A DNA stretch of 49,426 bases. It comes from Candidatus Bathyarchaeota archaeon (GTDB lineage Archaea; Thermoproteota; Bathyarchaeia; Bathyarchaeales; Bathyarchaeaceae). A model generated the notes under the pieces. It worked only from the letters and a program-made list of their open reading frames with translations. It ran no database searches and was not told the DNA's origin. Below, in pieces: positions 28,001-37,496 of this stretch (position 1 is its first letter; the number at the start of each line of letters is the position of its first letter). Both the position numbers and the translations under genes were made by a program. The stretch is from NCBI GenBank assembly GCA_030615265.1, contig JAUWZP010000004.1, forward strand, positions 1 to 49,426, written 5' to 3'.

Positions 28001-29152
28001 ATGATGCTCTCTCCAGAATTGACCTTTCTACTAGGTGTAGCCGTCTTTTGGATTGTTCTTTACGCTTTAAGCCGTGTTATTCATTTGGATAAGCATGGAC
28101 TAGAGGTTAAACCCTTCTATTTCATGTATAAGTCAAAAGCCCTAAACAAGATCCTAGACAGCTGGGCTAAGAAACGACGCAAACTCTGGCTGGTCCTATC
28201 CAACATCAGCATAGCATTCGGCGTTGGACTCATGGCTTTCAGCATCTATTTCCTCATGAGCAACTTGATGAAATTTTTCATTCCAATAGGTGAGGCAGCC
28301 CCAGTCTTTCCAGTTCTTCCAGTATTAACCATACGATTGTACTGGATGCCTTACTTCCTTGTCGCCGTTGTCGTGATCATGTTGACCCATGAGTTAGCGC
28401 ATGGAGTCATAGCTCGACTCGAGGAGATCCCAGTATTGTCAACAGGTGTTTTGGCTGTGGTTGTGCTTTTTGGAGCCTTTGTAGAGCCTGACGAAAAAGA
28501 GTTTGAGAAGGCTTCTGTTCTTTCTCGGCTTCGCATGTTGGCTGCTGGCTCTGCCACAAACTTGGTTACAGCCTTGCTCGCGCTCCTGCTGCTTGGCGGG
28601 TTGTTTGCGCCTCCGGCTGGCGTTTTATTTCATGAAGTTGTGCCTGATGGTCCAATGGATAAGGCTGGGTTTCAGAACTGGGATGTCATATTAGCCGTAA
28701 ACAATCAGACCATGTCGGTTCCGAATGATTTTTACGTATATATGAGAGGAGTGAAGCCTGGTGAAACGTTGACTTTAACCGTTCTCCATGGCAATCGAGA
28801 AGTGAAGAAGAATATTACAACAATTGCTGCTGAGGAAAACAAAAGTCGGGCGATAATTGGGGTCTTTCAAGTTTCAGGTTACGGTCCTAACAGATTGGGC
28901 CTCGATCAGTACACTGGTGTCCATACGTTTTGGACTCTATTTTGGATCTACCTCCTAAGCTTGAGCGTGTCAATCTTCAACATGTTTCCCCTTTACCCCT
29001 TTGACGGCGAAAGGTTTCTTTACTATCCTTTGGAGAAATTAATGGGAAAACAAAAAAGGAAGCTTCGAAAAATGTTAAACGTCTTGTTTTTGGGACTACT
29101 GGCAGGCAACATGATTATGAGTTTTATAAGATATGGTTTGATTCCAATTTAG
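28001..29152 (+). CDS. Site-2-protease-family (M50) membrane metalloprotease with PDZ
   Basis: LTHELAHGVIARLEE (HExxH), PDZ-like PDGPMDKAGFQNWDVILAVNNQ, NMFPLYPFDGER (second metal motif). Confidence 0.92.
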   Translation: MMLSPELTFLLGVAVFWIVLYALSRVIHLDKHGLEVKPFYFMYKSKALNKILDSWAKKRRKLWLVLSNISIAFGVGLMAFSIYFLMSNLMKFFIPIGEAAPVFPVLPVLTIRLYWMPYFLVAVVVIMLTHELAHGVIARLEEIPVLSTGVLAVVVLFGAFVEPDEKEFEKASVLSRLRMLAAGSATNLVTALLALLLLGGLFAPPAGVLFHEVVPDGPMDKAGFQNWDVILAVNNQTMSVPNDFYVYMRGVKPGETLTLTVLHGNREVKKNITTIAAEENKSRAIIGVFQVSGYGPNRLGLDQYTGVHTFWTLFWIYLLSLSVSIFNMFPLYPFDGERFLYYPLEKLMGKQKRKLRKMLNVLFLGLLAGNMIMSFIRYGLIPI

Positions 29153-29163
29153 GATGAAGTGTC

Positions 29164-30114
29164 ATGTCTACCGTTCCTTGTACACTGTGTAAGCGGCGAG
29201 ACGCAGTTTTTATGCGCCCTTACTCAGGAGAGAAACTGTGCGTACGATGTTTCACCCGATCTATTGAAGACAAGGTTAGAGTAACCATCGCGAAATATGA
29301 GATGTTCAAGCCAACCGATAAGATCATGGTTGCGGTCTCAGGTGGAAAAGACAGCGTCACACTGCTTCACATACTGGCAAAGATCGAGAAGGCTTTCCCG
29401 AAAGCAAGTCTCTGCGCAGTTACTGTTGACGAAGGAATCAAAGGCTATAGGGATGAAGCCCTAAAGTTCGCAGCTAGCAACTGTAGAAAACTCGGCGTCA
29501 ACCATGCTGTAACGTCATTTAAGGAGTTGTATGGCTATTCCTTAGACGAAATTGTGAAAATGACGTTAGAGAAGGAAGAAAACGGCAAAGGATTAACCCC
29601 CTGCGCCTATTGTGGCGTTCTTCGGCGAAGAGCCCTCAATCTTGCCGCTCGAGAGGCTGGCGTGGATAAATTGGCGACTGCTCATAATTTGGACGATGAG
29701 GCCCAGACCATGCTGTTGAATATTCTTCACGGTGATGCGCTGAGAATCGCAAGGGTTAAGCCAGTTTTGGCAGATGTGTATCCAAAGTTTGTGCAGCGCG
29801 TTAAGCCCATGTGCAAAGTGCTAGAGAAGGAAATTGCACTTTACGCTTATTTGAAACGAATAAAGGTTCAGAGTGTACCGTGCCCATATGCGCAGACAGC
29901 TTTAAGAAGCGACATACGCGTCATGCTCAACAGAATAGAAGAGAAGCATACTGGAACGAAATTCACCCTGATCAAATCTCTGGAAAGGATTAGACCTGCA
30001 TTGGAAGCAGTGGCAGAAGAAGCTAAGCTGCGAGACTGCAGACAGTGCGGTGAGCCCACGGTAAGCGAAATCTGCAAACCTTGTCAAATGCTGCGAAAAC
30101 TCGATATTCGCTGA
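29164..30114 (+). CDS. TtuA/Ncs6-type tRNA 2-thiolation protein
   Basis: N-terminal CTLCKRR..CVRCF, PP-loop VAVSGGKDSVTLLHIL, CAYCGVLRRRALN, C-terminal zinc finger CRQCGEPTVSEICKPCQ. Confidence 0.9.
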   Translation: MSTVPCTLCKRRDAVFMRPYSGEKLCVRCFTRSIEDKVRVTIAKYEMFKPTDKIMVAVSGGKDSVTLLHILAKIEKAFPKASLCAVTVDEGIKGYRDEALKFAASNCRKLGVNHAVTSFKELYGYSLDEIVKMTLEKEENGKGLTPCAYCGVLRRRALNLAAREAGVDKLATAHNLDDEAQTMLLNILHGDALRIARVKPVLADVYPKFVQRVKPMCKVLEKEIALYAYLKRIKVQSVPCPYAQTALRSDIRVMLNRIEEKHTGTKFTLIKSLERIRPALEAVAEEAKLRDCRQCGEPTVSEICKPCQMLRKLDIR

Positions 30115-30231
30115 AAAGAAGCCTTTTCCGTGGTTTTTGGACTATCTAATTTTCTAGAAGATTTCTCCTCAACAGTAATAGGCGTCAGTGTTCCTTATTT
30201 ATAGAAGAGGAGAGGGGAAGGAGCGGACAGA

Positions 30232-30510
30232 ATGGAGGCTATGAACAAGCGGAGAGACCGCCACGATATAGTTGCAGAAATATTGAAGACAGCTAGAGGC
30301 GGCAAAATAAAGACTCATATCATGTATAAGGCAAAGCTGAGTTATTCCCAGATCAACGAGTATCTAAACGTGTTGTTAACCAAAGGGTTTCTGGAAAACA
30401 TGACAATCAAGCGGAAGAGACAAACCATAACAATGTACAGAACAACAAAAAAGGGAATAGATTTCTTAGATCATCTGGAATTCTTAAACAAACTCTGGAC
30501 ATACCAGTAA
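30232..30510 (+). CDS. Small winged-helix DNA-binding protein (HTH_45-like)
   Basis: RHDIVAEILKTARGGKIKTHIMYKAKLSYSQINEYLNVLLTKGFLE. Confidence 0.75.
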   Translation: MEAMNKRRDRHDIVAEILKTARGGKIKTHIMYKAKLSYSQINEYLNVLLTKGFLENMTIKRKRQTITMYRTTKKGIDFLDHLEFLNKLWTYQ

Positions 30511-30599
30511 AAAGGTCTCAAAAAGCCTCATCTTTTGTTTCCTAGAACGGTTGACTAGATAGGAGTCTACCAATTATTCATTTAAAGCCTTCATTAAAA

Positions 30600-30932
30600 G
30601 GCGGTGAGTCGCCATGGCTCGACGCCCAGTTTACATCCAGCCTCAATCAGCCCCTTTACTCATGCCCGCACTCCCCTGAGCGCTAAACGTCCAAGCTTAG
30701 GTTGCTCCCTCCCGGGCCTAGCCAGATTGGCCTGGCAAACGCAGATAACGACTTCCCTACGAAAGCCGCTTCACAACCGCCAGCCCCAAGGGACGGACAC
30801 TCACAGCGAGAAGCTGCGAGCCTAGGTGCTCTTTGACGCCTCACCACAGCCTTCAACCCGTCCTATAGAGGGTTTACGGTCAGAGCTTGCGCCCTTCAGG
30901 GGACCCCTAGCCCCCCGCCTAGACCCACCGCC
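30600..30932 (-). ncRNA. Archaeal SRP (7S) RNA
   Basis: Minus strand 5' GGCGGTGGGT pairs with 3' ACTCACCGCC (helix 1); helix 8-like CCAGGCC..TAGGCCCGGGAGGGAGCAACCTAAGC; GC-rich against background; ttttata box ~27 nt upstream (30958-30965); T-rich 3' flank. Confidence 0.88.
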
Positions 30933-30957
30933 AAAAGAAACTGAAACGTTACAGAGG

Positions 30958-30965
30958 TATAAAAG
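30958..30965 (-). promoter_or_regulatory. TATA box of SRP RNA gene
   Basis: Minus-strand cttttata ~26-30 nt upstream of the inferred 5' end. Confidence 0.6.
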
Positions 30966-31079
30966 TTTGCAAGTTGCGTGCGCTCACAAATCTTTTGCTT
31001 TTTCTCTCTCGTATTTTTCTTGGAGTTCTCTCAACGATGAGTCTAAACATTTTTTAGACCGATAAAGACACGTTAAATT

Positions 31080-32369
31080 ATGAACGTGCGAGACCTCAGG
31101 GGATTTACTGCTGTCGGCGGAATAGGAAAGAGAATGGGCCCTCTGACTCATGGGACTTCGAAGGCTTGTGTTCGGCTTTTAAACAGGCCTATCATGGACT
31201 TCGCCCTATTGCCACTAGCCGAGCAGGGGGTTAGAAACTTTATTTTCGGCGTCAAAGGAGGCACAAATCACAGAGATCTATATGACTATTACAAAGAGGG
31301 CATTGATTTTTCAGCGAGATATGGAATTGAGCCGCGCATGCATTTTAAGTATCAGCCTAATGAAGACGATGTGGGCAGTGCAGATTCTCTTCGTTTAAAC
31401 CTGAACTATTACGATGTTGAAGATCCGATAATTGTTGTTCAAGGTGACAACGTACATGATATCGATCTTATGGATATGATTAAGGAACATGGGGCAAAGG
31501 AAGCCTTCATGACTATAGCCCTTACACAAGTGGAAAACACGGAAGAATACGGGGTGGCCGACCTTGATCCAAACGATTTCAGAATAAGGAGATTTGTGGA
31601 AAAGCCCTCACCTGATAAGGCACCGTCTAATCTGGCGAATACGGGAATCTATTTGCTGTCGCCTGAGATAGGAAAAATGTTGGAGACCGATGAAATAGAG
31701 AAAGTTAAGAAGGAACGAAACAGACTTGACTTCGGAATGGATCTGATACCTTATCTTGTTGACAATGACTTCCCAGTTTTCGGATATGAGTTGCGAACAG
31801 CATGGCATGACTTGGGAACCCCTGAGAGATATTTGGAGGCTATGAGAGACATTCTGTACGGAAAGTTGAATATTCGTGTAAGGGAAGAACCAGTTTTTCC
31901 AAACATGTGGATTCAAGGGTACAGCGATGAATCCATAAGGAGGAGAAAACGAATAGCTGAAGATTGCGGAAAAGGCAAGCTGACAATAGAAGGAGCCGCC
32001 TTAATCGGTAGACACACTAGGATAGGGCACAACACAAGAATAGCTGACTCCAACATTGACAATTTCTGCATTCTCGGCGAACACGTCGTTGTAGAAGATT
32101 CAGCGATAATGGATGCCACCGTTCTAGGGGACTACACGAGCGTATCAAAAAGCATTGTGGGCAGAAACGTCAAGGTGAAATCAACCCAGAAACATCCCAC
32201 AAAAATAGATTCCGTTTCTGTAATAGGCAATGACGTTGTCATCAGAGAAGGCTGCAACCTAATTGGCACAAGAGTTTATCCGGGATTAACAATCCCTCCA
32301 GGCTTGAACTATGTGAATCAAACGCTTAAAACGTACAATGATGTGTCAAAACTTGCAGCAAAAGCATAG
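31080..32369 (+). CDS. GlmU-like NDP-sugar pyrophosphorylase with left-handed-beta-helix-like C-terminus
   Basis: FTAVGGIGKRMGPLTHGTSKACVRLLNRPIMDFAL, VVQGDNVHD, hexapeptide-like repeats GRHTRIGHNTRIADSNIDNFCILGEHVVVEDS. Confidence 0.88.
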   Translation: MNVRDLRGFTAVGGIGKRMGPLTHGTSKACVRLLNRPIMDFALLPLAEQGVRNFIFGVKGGTNHRDLYDYYKEGIDFSARYGIEPRMHFKYQPNEDDVGSADSLRLNLNYYDVEDPIIVVQGDNVHDIDLMDMIKEHGAKEAFMTIALTQVENTEEYGVADLDPNDFRIRRFVEKPSPDKAPSNLANTGIYLLSPEIGKMLETDEIEKVKKERNRLDFGMDLIPYLVDNDFPVFGYELRTAWHDLGTPERYLEAMRDILYGKLNIRVREEPVFPNMWIQGYSDESIRRRKRIAEDCGKGKLTIEGAALIGRHTRIGHNTRIADSNIDNFCILGEHVVVEDSAIMDATVLGDYTSVSKSIVGRNVKVKSTQKHPTKIDSVSVIGNDVVIREGCNLIGTRVYPGLTIPPGLNYVNQTLKTYNDVSKLAAKA

Positions 32370-32609
32370 GCGTTCTCAGAAGAAACCAACATTGAAACTA
32401 TTCGAGCCATTCAATTTCATGCGTGCGCGTGCGCTACACATCAACGACCTATTTTTCTCAAAAATAAGATAACACCTCCAATTACACATCGAACTCGTAA
32501 ACCATGAAATAGAAAAAAGAGGAGCTTGCCTGGGGGCATCTCCACACTATTTTTATAAGAGGCTTTATGAATAACTGAGGGAAACATCTAACATAAGAAG
32601 AGTTACATC

Positions 32610-33065
32610 ATGCCCAACCCTTATGACGTGCCGGCAAACCTTCTGATTCAACGCCTAGCCAACTACCTAAAAGACGAAGTAGACCAGATAGCCCCGCCAC
32701 CTTGGGCATCCTTGGTTAAAACAAGTTCTCATGCTCAGCGACCACCACAAAACGCTGACTGGTGGTTCACAAGATGCGCCTCTGTTCTGAGAAAGGTCTA
32801 TTTGAAAGGTCCAATAGGCATTCAACGCCTACGCGCAGAATATGGTGGAAGGAAAGACCGAGGAGTTAGACCTGAACACACGCGAAAGGGCGGCGGAGCT
32901 ATAGTGCGTAAAGCATTGCAGCAACTCGAAGGCGCAAAACTTGTGGAATCCTCAGGTAATCGAGGCAGATCCGTTACCAAACAAGGAAGAAGTCTCCTCG
33001 ACCGTTTATCAACTGAACTAAAAAAGGAACTGGAGAAGCAGGTTCCCGAGCTAAAGAAATACTAA
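32610..33065 (+). CDS. rps19e: Ribosomal protein S19e
   Basis: [69 protein letters not shown]. Confidence 0.96.
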   Translation: MPNPYDVPANLLIQRLANYLKDEVDQIAPPPWASLVKTSSHAQRPPQNADWWFTRCASVLRKVYLKGPIGIQRLRAEYGGRKDRGVRPEHTRKGGGAIVRKALQQLEGAKLVESSGNRGRSVTKQGRSLLDRLSTELKKELEKQVPELKKY

Positions 33066-33078
33066 GTGTGAGAGCAGT

Positions 33079-33411
33079 ATGAGCGAAGACAAAGAGATGG
33101 ATGAAATTCGGCGGAGAAAGATGCTTGAGCTGCAAAGGCGACTAGGCCAGGAGCAGCAACAACTACAAGTGCAGCAGCAGATGGAACTTCAAAAACAAGC
33201 TCTACTGCGCAGAATTCTCACACCCAAAGCCAGACAACGCCTAACAAACCTCAAAATGGTGAAGCCGGAATTCGCTAGTCAGCTGGAACTTCAACTAATC
33301 CAACTAGCCCAGCAGGGTAGAGTCGATATTCCAATAAGCGATGCAACTCTCAAGCAAATCCTGATTCGATTGCAATCTCACCGCCGAGACATAAAAATCA
33401 CAAGGCGATAA
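33079..33411 (+). CDS. PDCD5-family DNA-binding protein
   Basis: [55 protein letters not shown]. Confidence 0.95.
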   Translation: MSEDKEMDEIRRRKMLELQRRLGQEQQQLQVQQQMELQKQALLRRILTPKARQRLTNLKMVKPEFASQLELQLIQLAQQGRVDIPISDATLKQILIRLQSHRRDIKITRR

Positions 33412-33414
33412 ACC

Positions 33415-33570
33415 ATGGCAAGAAACAAACCAACCGCAAAAAAGCGTAGACTTGCAAAAAAAGGCAAGGAAGCCCAATCAGTGCCCACATGGGTTATCGC
33501 CAAAACAAGTGGCAAAGTGCGATCCAACCCCAAGAGGAGGCAATGGAGACGAACCAAGACGAAGGTGTGA
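33415..33570 (+). CDS. rpl39e: Ribosomal protein L39e (51 aa, below ORF-track cutoff)
   Basis: Manual translation [51 protein letters not shown]. Confidence 0.97.
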   Translation: MARNKPTAKKRRLAKKGKEAQSVPTWVIAKTSGKVRSNPKRRQWRRTKTKV

Positions 33571-34070
33571 AAGCCACAGAAGAGTTTAATGCAGAAGCTA
33601 AGGAGACTAAAGAAGCCCAAAGAGTCGAGGAACCAGAAGAAGTAGCCGACGAAGAATCAGTACTTGAGGAACTCCCAGAGGTAGAGGCGGTTGAAGAGGA
33701 AGTTGAAGAAGTCACCGGAGAAGAAGCTGAAGCCGAGGATATCCTAGAAGAAGAGGCTGTTGAAGAAGAGGAAAAGCCGGAGAGAGAGAAAAGAAGAGAA
33801 GTCGAAGAGGACATTGTGGAAGAGAGAATCTACACAATTCCTCTGCGAAGAGCGTGGATTGCCGCGAGGCAGAAGCGCACGCCACGTGCAGTCCGACTGG
33901 TTAAAGCATTTATTCAGAGGCACATGAAACCTGAAGCGCTTGTTATGAGCAATGAAGTAAATGAAAGACTTTGGCGCAGAAGCATCCAAAAGCCTCCAAG
34001 AAAGATAAGGGTGCGGGCCGTCAGAGACACCGAGGGAACAGTTACACTTTACTTGGCAGAAGGAGACTAA
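33543..34070 (+). CDS. rpl31e: Ribosomal protein L31e with long acidic N-terminal extension
   Basis: C-terminal [69 protein letters not shown] = L31e; M at 33543 chosen over the track's 33489. Confidence 0.92.
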   Translation: METNQDEGVKATEEFNAEAKETKEAQRVEEPEEVADEESVLEELPEVEAVEEEVEEVTGEEAEAEDILEEEAVEEEEKPEREKRREVEEDIVEERIYTIPLRRAWIAARQKRTPRAVRLVKAFIQRHMKPEALVMSNEVNERLWRRSIQKPPRKIRVRAVRDTEGTVTLYLAEGD

Positions 34071-34073
34071 CGC

Positions 34074-34757
34074 TTGTCCATCTTCCTTCTAGACCTTTTT
34101 GGCAGCGTAAGCATCGGAATCTATTCCTTAACCACAGAGAAGATGGCGATTGTTCCTCCTGTTTTGTCAAAAAACAAGGCGAAAAAACTGGAAGGATGGT
34201 TAGGCGTAAAGGTAACCCGTACGATGGTTGGAGAATCGGTTTTGATAGGAGCATTTGCAGCCGCTAACTCAAACGGTATAATTCTGCCTCATTTCACCCG
34301 TGAAGAAGAGATTAAAGCCGTAAAATCGGTTTGTCCTGAAATTAACGTCGCTGTTATGGATACAAAAAGAACGGCTTATGGAAACATGGTTCTCACAAAT
34401 GATTCGGGAGCCATAGTTGACCCCAGAATAAAAGGAGCAGACTTGAAAAGAATAGCTGACACTCTAGGTGTTGAGGCCGTGCCAAGCGAAATCGCTGGAC
34501 TCCCCTATGTTGGTTCGCTTGCCATCGCAACAAATAAGGGTGTGATTGCACATCCACTGCTGAAGGAGGAGGAGCAAGAAGTTTTGACAGACGTTTTAAA
34601 GGTGGACGTAGATGTTGGAACTATAAACTGCGGCATACCCTACGTGGCAACTGGTCTTCTCGGTAACTCGCATACAGTTGTGGCAGGTTCGTTAACAACT
34701 GGACCCGAACTGTTCATAATTGGGCAGGCATTAGATGTGGTGAAAGAAGATGAGTGA
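34074..34757 (+). CDS. eif6: Translation initiation factor 6
   Basis: GVKVTRTMVGESVLIGAFAAANSNGIILPHF, NDSGAIVDPRI, GSLAIATNKGVIAHP. Confidence 0.96.
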   Translation: MSIFLLDLFGSVSIGIYSLTTEKMAIVPPVLSKNKAKKLEGWLGVKVTRTMVGESVLIGAFAAANSNGIILPHFTREEEIKAVKSVCPEINVAVMDTKRTAYGNMVLTNDSGAIVDPRIKGADLKRIADTLGVEAVPSEIAGLPYVGSLAIATNKGVIAHPLLKEEEQEVLTDVLKVDVDVGTINCGIPYVATGLLGNSHTVVAGSLTTGPELFIIGQALDVVKEDE

Positions 34758-34986
34758 AGTCAAAGTTTTCAGAATAGCTGGAAAGATAAACAAGCCTAAC
34801 TGGAAAACAAACTTTAAAAAAGAAGTCAGAGCCTTAAAGCCTGAAGACGCTGTGGAGAAGATCTATAAAGAACTTGGAAGCAAACACAGAGCTAAGCGCT
34901 TTCAAATCAAGATTTTAGAAGTTAAAGAAATAACCCCTGAAGAGATTACGAATCCGATAATAAAAAAGCTTGCAACGGGAGAATAA
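34750..34986 (+). CDS. rpl18a: Ribosomal protein L18a/LX
   Basis: VFRIAGKINKPNWKTNFKKEVRALKPEDAVEKIYKELGSKHRAKRFQIKI; position downstream of eif6. Confidence 0.93.
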   Translation: MSEVKVFRIAGKINKPNWKTNFKKEVRALKPEDAVEKIYKELGSKHRAKRFQIKILEVKEITPEEITNPIIKKLATGE

Positions 34987-34988
34987 AA

Positions 34989-35441
34989 TTGGCTACCAAC
35001 GAGGAAACCCTACGTCAACTAGTTGTTGAACTTCGGCTACTAGAAGGAACAGCCAATACCCTGCAGTCAAGACTAAACTTTGTGAATGCCATTCTAACTG
35101 AACTCAACTATGCAAAAATGACATTGGAAGGCTTAGAAAAAGAAAAGAAAAACGTGCCCCTTCTCGTTCCAATCGGAGGAGGCTCCTACATCAGGGCGAA
35201 GCTGGGAAGCGCCGAAAAGGTTATAGTCGGCATGGGCGCCGGCGTATCAGTTGAGAAATCAATGAGTGAAGCCAAGGAAACAGTTGGAACCCGCATTTCG
35301 CAGTTGGCAAAGACAAGAGGTTCCCTTCAACAACAGTTCACGCAGGTCGCCCAGAAAATTGAAGAAGACCGCGCTAGATTTCAGGAATTAAGCGAGAGAC
35401 TAGGGGAAGCCGAGAGAAGACGCAATGTTCGAAAAACTTAG
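34989..35441 (+). CDS. pfdA: Prefoldin alpha subunit
   Basis: Coiled coil plus PLLVPIGGGSYIRAKLGSAEKVIVGMGAGVSVEKS; TTG start; overlaps ftsY. Confidence 0.93.
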   Translation: MATNEETLRQLVVELRLLEGTANTLQSRLNFVNAILTELNYAKMTLEGLEKEKKNVPLLVPIGGGSYIRAKLGSAEKVIVGMGAGVSVEKSMSEAKETVGTRISQLAKTRGSLQQQFTQVAQKIEEDRARFQELSERLGEAERRRNVRKT

Positions 35442-36330
35442 AGAAGGCCTCAGTGGGCTTGTCGGTAAAGTTGCTACAACCGAACTTAAAGCTAAGCAGC
35501 TTCGACCGTTGCTTCAAGATTTCAAAATGAATCTTATCGAGAACGACGTCGCAGTTTCTGTTGCTGACCATATCTGCAGTGAAATGAAGAAACGCCTAGA
35601 CGGTGTGCAGGTGAAACGTCTCGAGGACAAGCGGGAACTTGTCAAGAAGAATCTTCGAGAGGTACTGCTGGAGATTCTGGCAACAAGTGAAAAGATAGAT
35701 TTGCTTGAACTTATCCGTGAGAAGCAGAGAGTGAACCAGCCGTTAGCCATAGTTTTCGTTGGAATCAACGGCACGGGCAAAACAACAAGCATAGCCAAAG
35801 TAGCGAAACTCCTCACGAGAAACGGGTTTTCAGTTGTACTCGCGTGTAGCGACACCTATCGGGCGGGCTCTATTGAACAGTTAGAGGAACACGCTCGACG
35901 ATTAGGCTTACGCATGATTAAGCATACGTATGGAGCGGACCCGGCTGCAGTGGCCTACGATGCCATAAACCACGCTAAGGCTCATGGAATCAACGTTGTA
36001 CTCATCGACACCGCTGGGCGCATTCAAACAGACCGAAACCTAATGAACGAGCTGGCGAAGATCAAGAGGATAATAAATCCCGACTTAACAATTTTAACCG
36101 TTGACTCATTGACCGGAAATGACGCGGTTATGCAAGCTGAAGAGTTTCACAAGAGAGTTGGCATTGATGCAACAATTTTGACTAAGGTGGATGCTGACGT
36201 GAAAGGAGGCTCCGCTTTAAGCGTAACCTATGCGACTAAGAAACCTATAGTGTTCATCGGTACTGGTCAGAAATACGATGACCTTGAAGAGTTTAATCCA
36301 GAGCAGTTTACACAGATGATTCTAAAGTGA
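35425..36330 (+). CDS. ftsY: Signal recognition particle receptor FtsY
   Basis: VGINGTGKTTSIAKVAKLL, DTYRAGSIEQLE, DTAGRIQTDRNLM, TKVDADVKGGSALS. Confidence 0.97.
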   Translation: MFEKLREGLSGLVGKVATTELKAKQLRPLLQDFKMNLIENDVAVSVADHICSEMKKRLDGVQVKRLEDKRELVKKNLREVLLEILATSEKIDLLELIREKQRVNQPLAIVFVGINGTGKTTSIAKVAKLLTRNGFSVVLACSDTYRAGSIEQLEEHARRLGLRMIKHTYGADPAAVAYDAINHAKAHGINVVLIDTAGRIQTDRNLMNELAKIKRIINPDLTILTVDSLTGNDAVMQAEEFHKRVGIDATILTKVDADVKGGSALSVTYATKKPIVFIGTGQKYDDLEEFNPEQFTQMILK

Positions 36331-36633
36331 GAAACAGCCCGTGTAAATCAGCTTTTATTGTTAATCAAGTATATATTTCAACATTGAAGACGGGGAAGGC
36401 TCGTGTAAATTATCAATTGCATCATTTAACTATCATGACGAGGGGGCGAGACATGTGAATCTTAAGTTTTGCGCGTGCGCTCCTTCGGCATATACGTGTT
36501 GTCTGTCTGTTTTTAACCATTTAAACATTCAACGGTTTAACATGTTATATTGACTTAATACTTATAACCAAGTCTTTAAGCATATAAAAAGAGGGCGTAG
36601 GCTACGTCTGAACCCAAAAAAACCGTTTACATA

Positions 36634-37170
36634 GTGGATGACCCTGAAATTATGCGATTGCTCGCTGACTTTACGCGAACAGAAATTCTGCGTTTGCTAA
36701 GTAAATATTCGATGACAGAAACTCAACTCTCTAAGCAGCTGGGTATTACGAAGGCGGCTGTCGGCTACCATCTGCATCTACTGATGGATGCTGAACTTTT
36801 GAAAATAGACAAGGTTGAGGCGGAGCAACATGGTATCTTACAGAAATTTTACACTCCTAAAGCAGATTTATTCATCATTGATCCGGATCATATGCCGGAG
36901 GACGTTCGAAGATACTTTATTCGAACACAAATAGAACATTTAAGGGGCATGTTTAGCGTCTTTCAACTGTACCATCCTGTTTCCGAGTTTTCATCAAGAA
37001 CCTTCGAGGAATTAGCAGTTGCGATGTTAAGACAGCTTAAGATCGTCGGGCAAAGGCACATAAAAGACATGACACGGGAAGATGCTGAATCCTTGAGGGT
37101 GAAAATCTACGCAGAAGCCCTTGCCAACCTTACCAAGCAAAAGGAATGGCACAGTCTATTTCGAGAATGA
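36634..37170 (+). CDS. ArsR-type HTH transcriptional regulator
   Basis: DDPEIMRLLADFTRTEILRLLSKYSMTETQLSKQLGITKAAVGYHLHLLMDAELL; GTG start. Confidence 0.88.
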   Translation: MDDPEIMRLLADFTRTEILRLLSKYSMTETQLSKQLGITKAAVGYHLHLLMDAELLKIDKVEAEQHGILQKFYTPKADLFIIDPDHMPEDVRRYFIRTQIEHLRGMFSVFQLYHPVSEFSSRTFEELAVAMLRQLKIVGQRHIKDMTREDAESLRVKIYAEALANLTKQKEWHSLFRE

Positions 37171-37305
37171 AGAGGCGAGTGAGATTAGCTTTCTCTTCCA
37201 AGAGCAGGCATGCTATTTCTTCGGAAGCTCTTTCTAAATCTGCTAGTCTATGTGCCAATTATGGTTGCGTGCGCGTTGCTACTTTAACTCCTGTGAAGAA
37301 CGCTT

Positions 37306-37491
37306 TCACGTCTGTTTATCTCCTATCTCTTCTTTTCGTCGAATATGCATATACATCACTACGGTTAAAATCCACAAGAGAGTGATAATGATTAAAGGTA
37401 TTAGAAAGGTAGAAGAAGTGAAGACAGTTAAAATGGTAAAAATATACATCAATAATATGTGAACAAGGACAAAACTATCCCTAAGTCTCAT
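37306..37491 (-). CDS. Small two-TM membrane protein downstream of the exchanger
   Basis: MRLRDSFVLVHILLMYIFTILTVFTSSTFLIPLIIITLLWILTVVMYMHIRRKEEIGDKQT; GGAGGT SD 8 nt before ATG, overlapping the exchanger's stop region. Confidence 0.65.
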   Translation of the reverse strand: MRLRDSFVLVHILLMYIFTILTVFTSSTFLIPLIIITLLWILTVVMYMHIRRKEEIGDKQT

Positions 37492-37496
37492 TTCAC

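Noticed and set aside
30604-31065. Two plus-strand ORFs (73 and 79 aa) at the SRP RNA locus
   Set aside because: They are antisense to the structured SRP RNA gene and its promoter; Pro/Arg/Ser-rich artefacts.
33494-33814. Ser/Thr-rich 106-aa minus-strand ORF
   Set aside because: Antisense shadow of the Glu-rich GAA/GAG codons of L31e's acidic extension.
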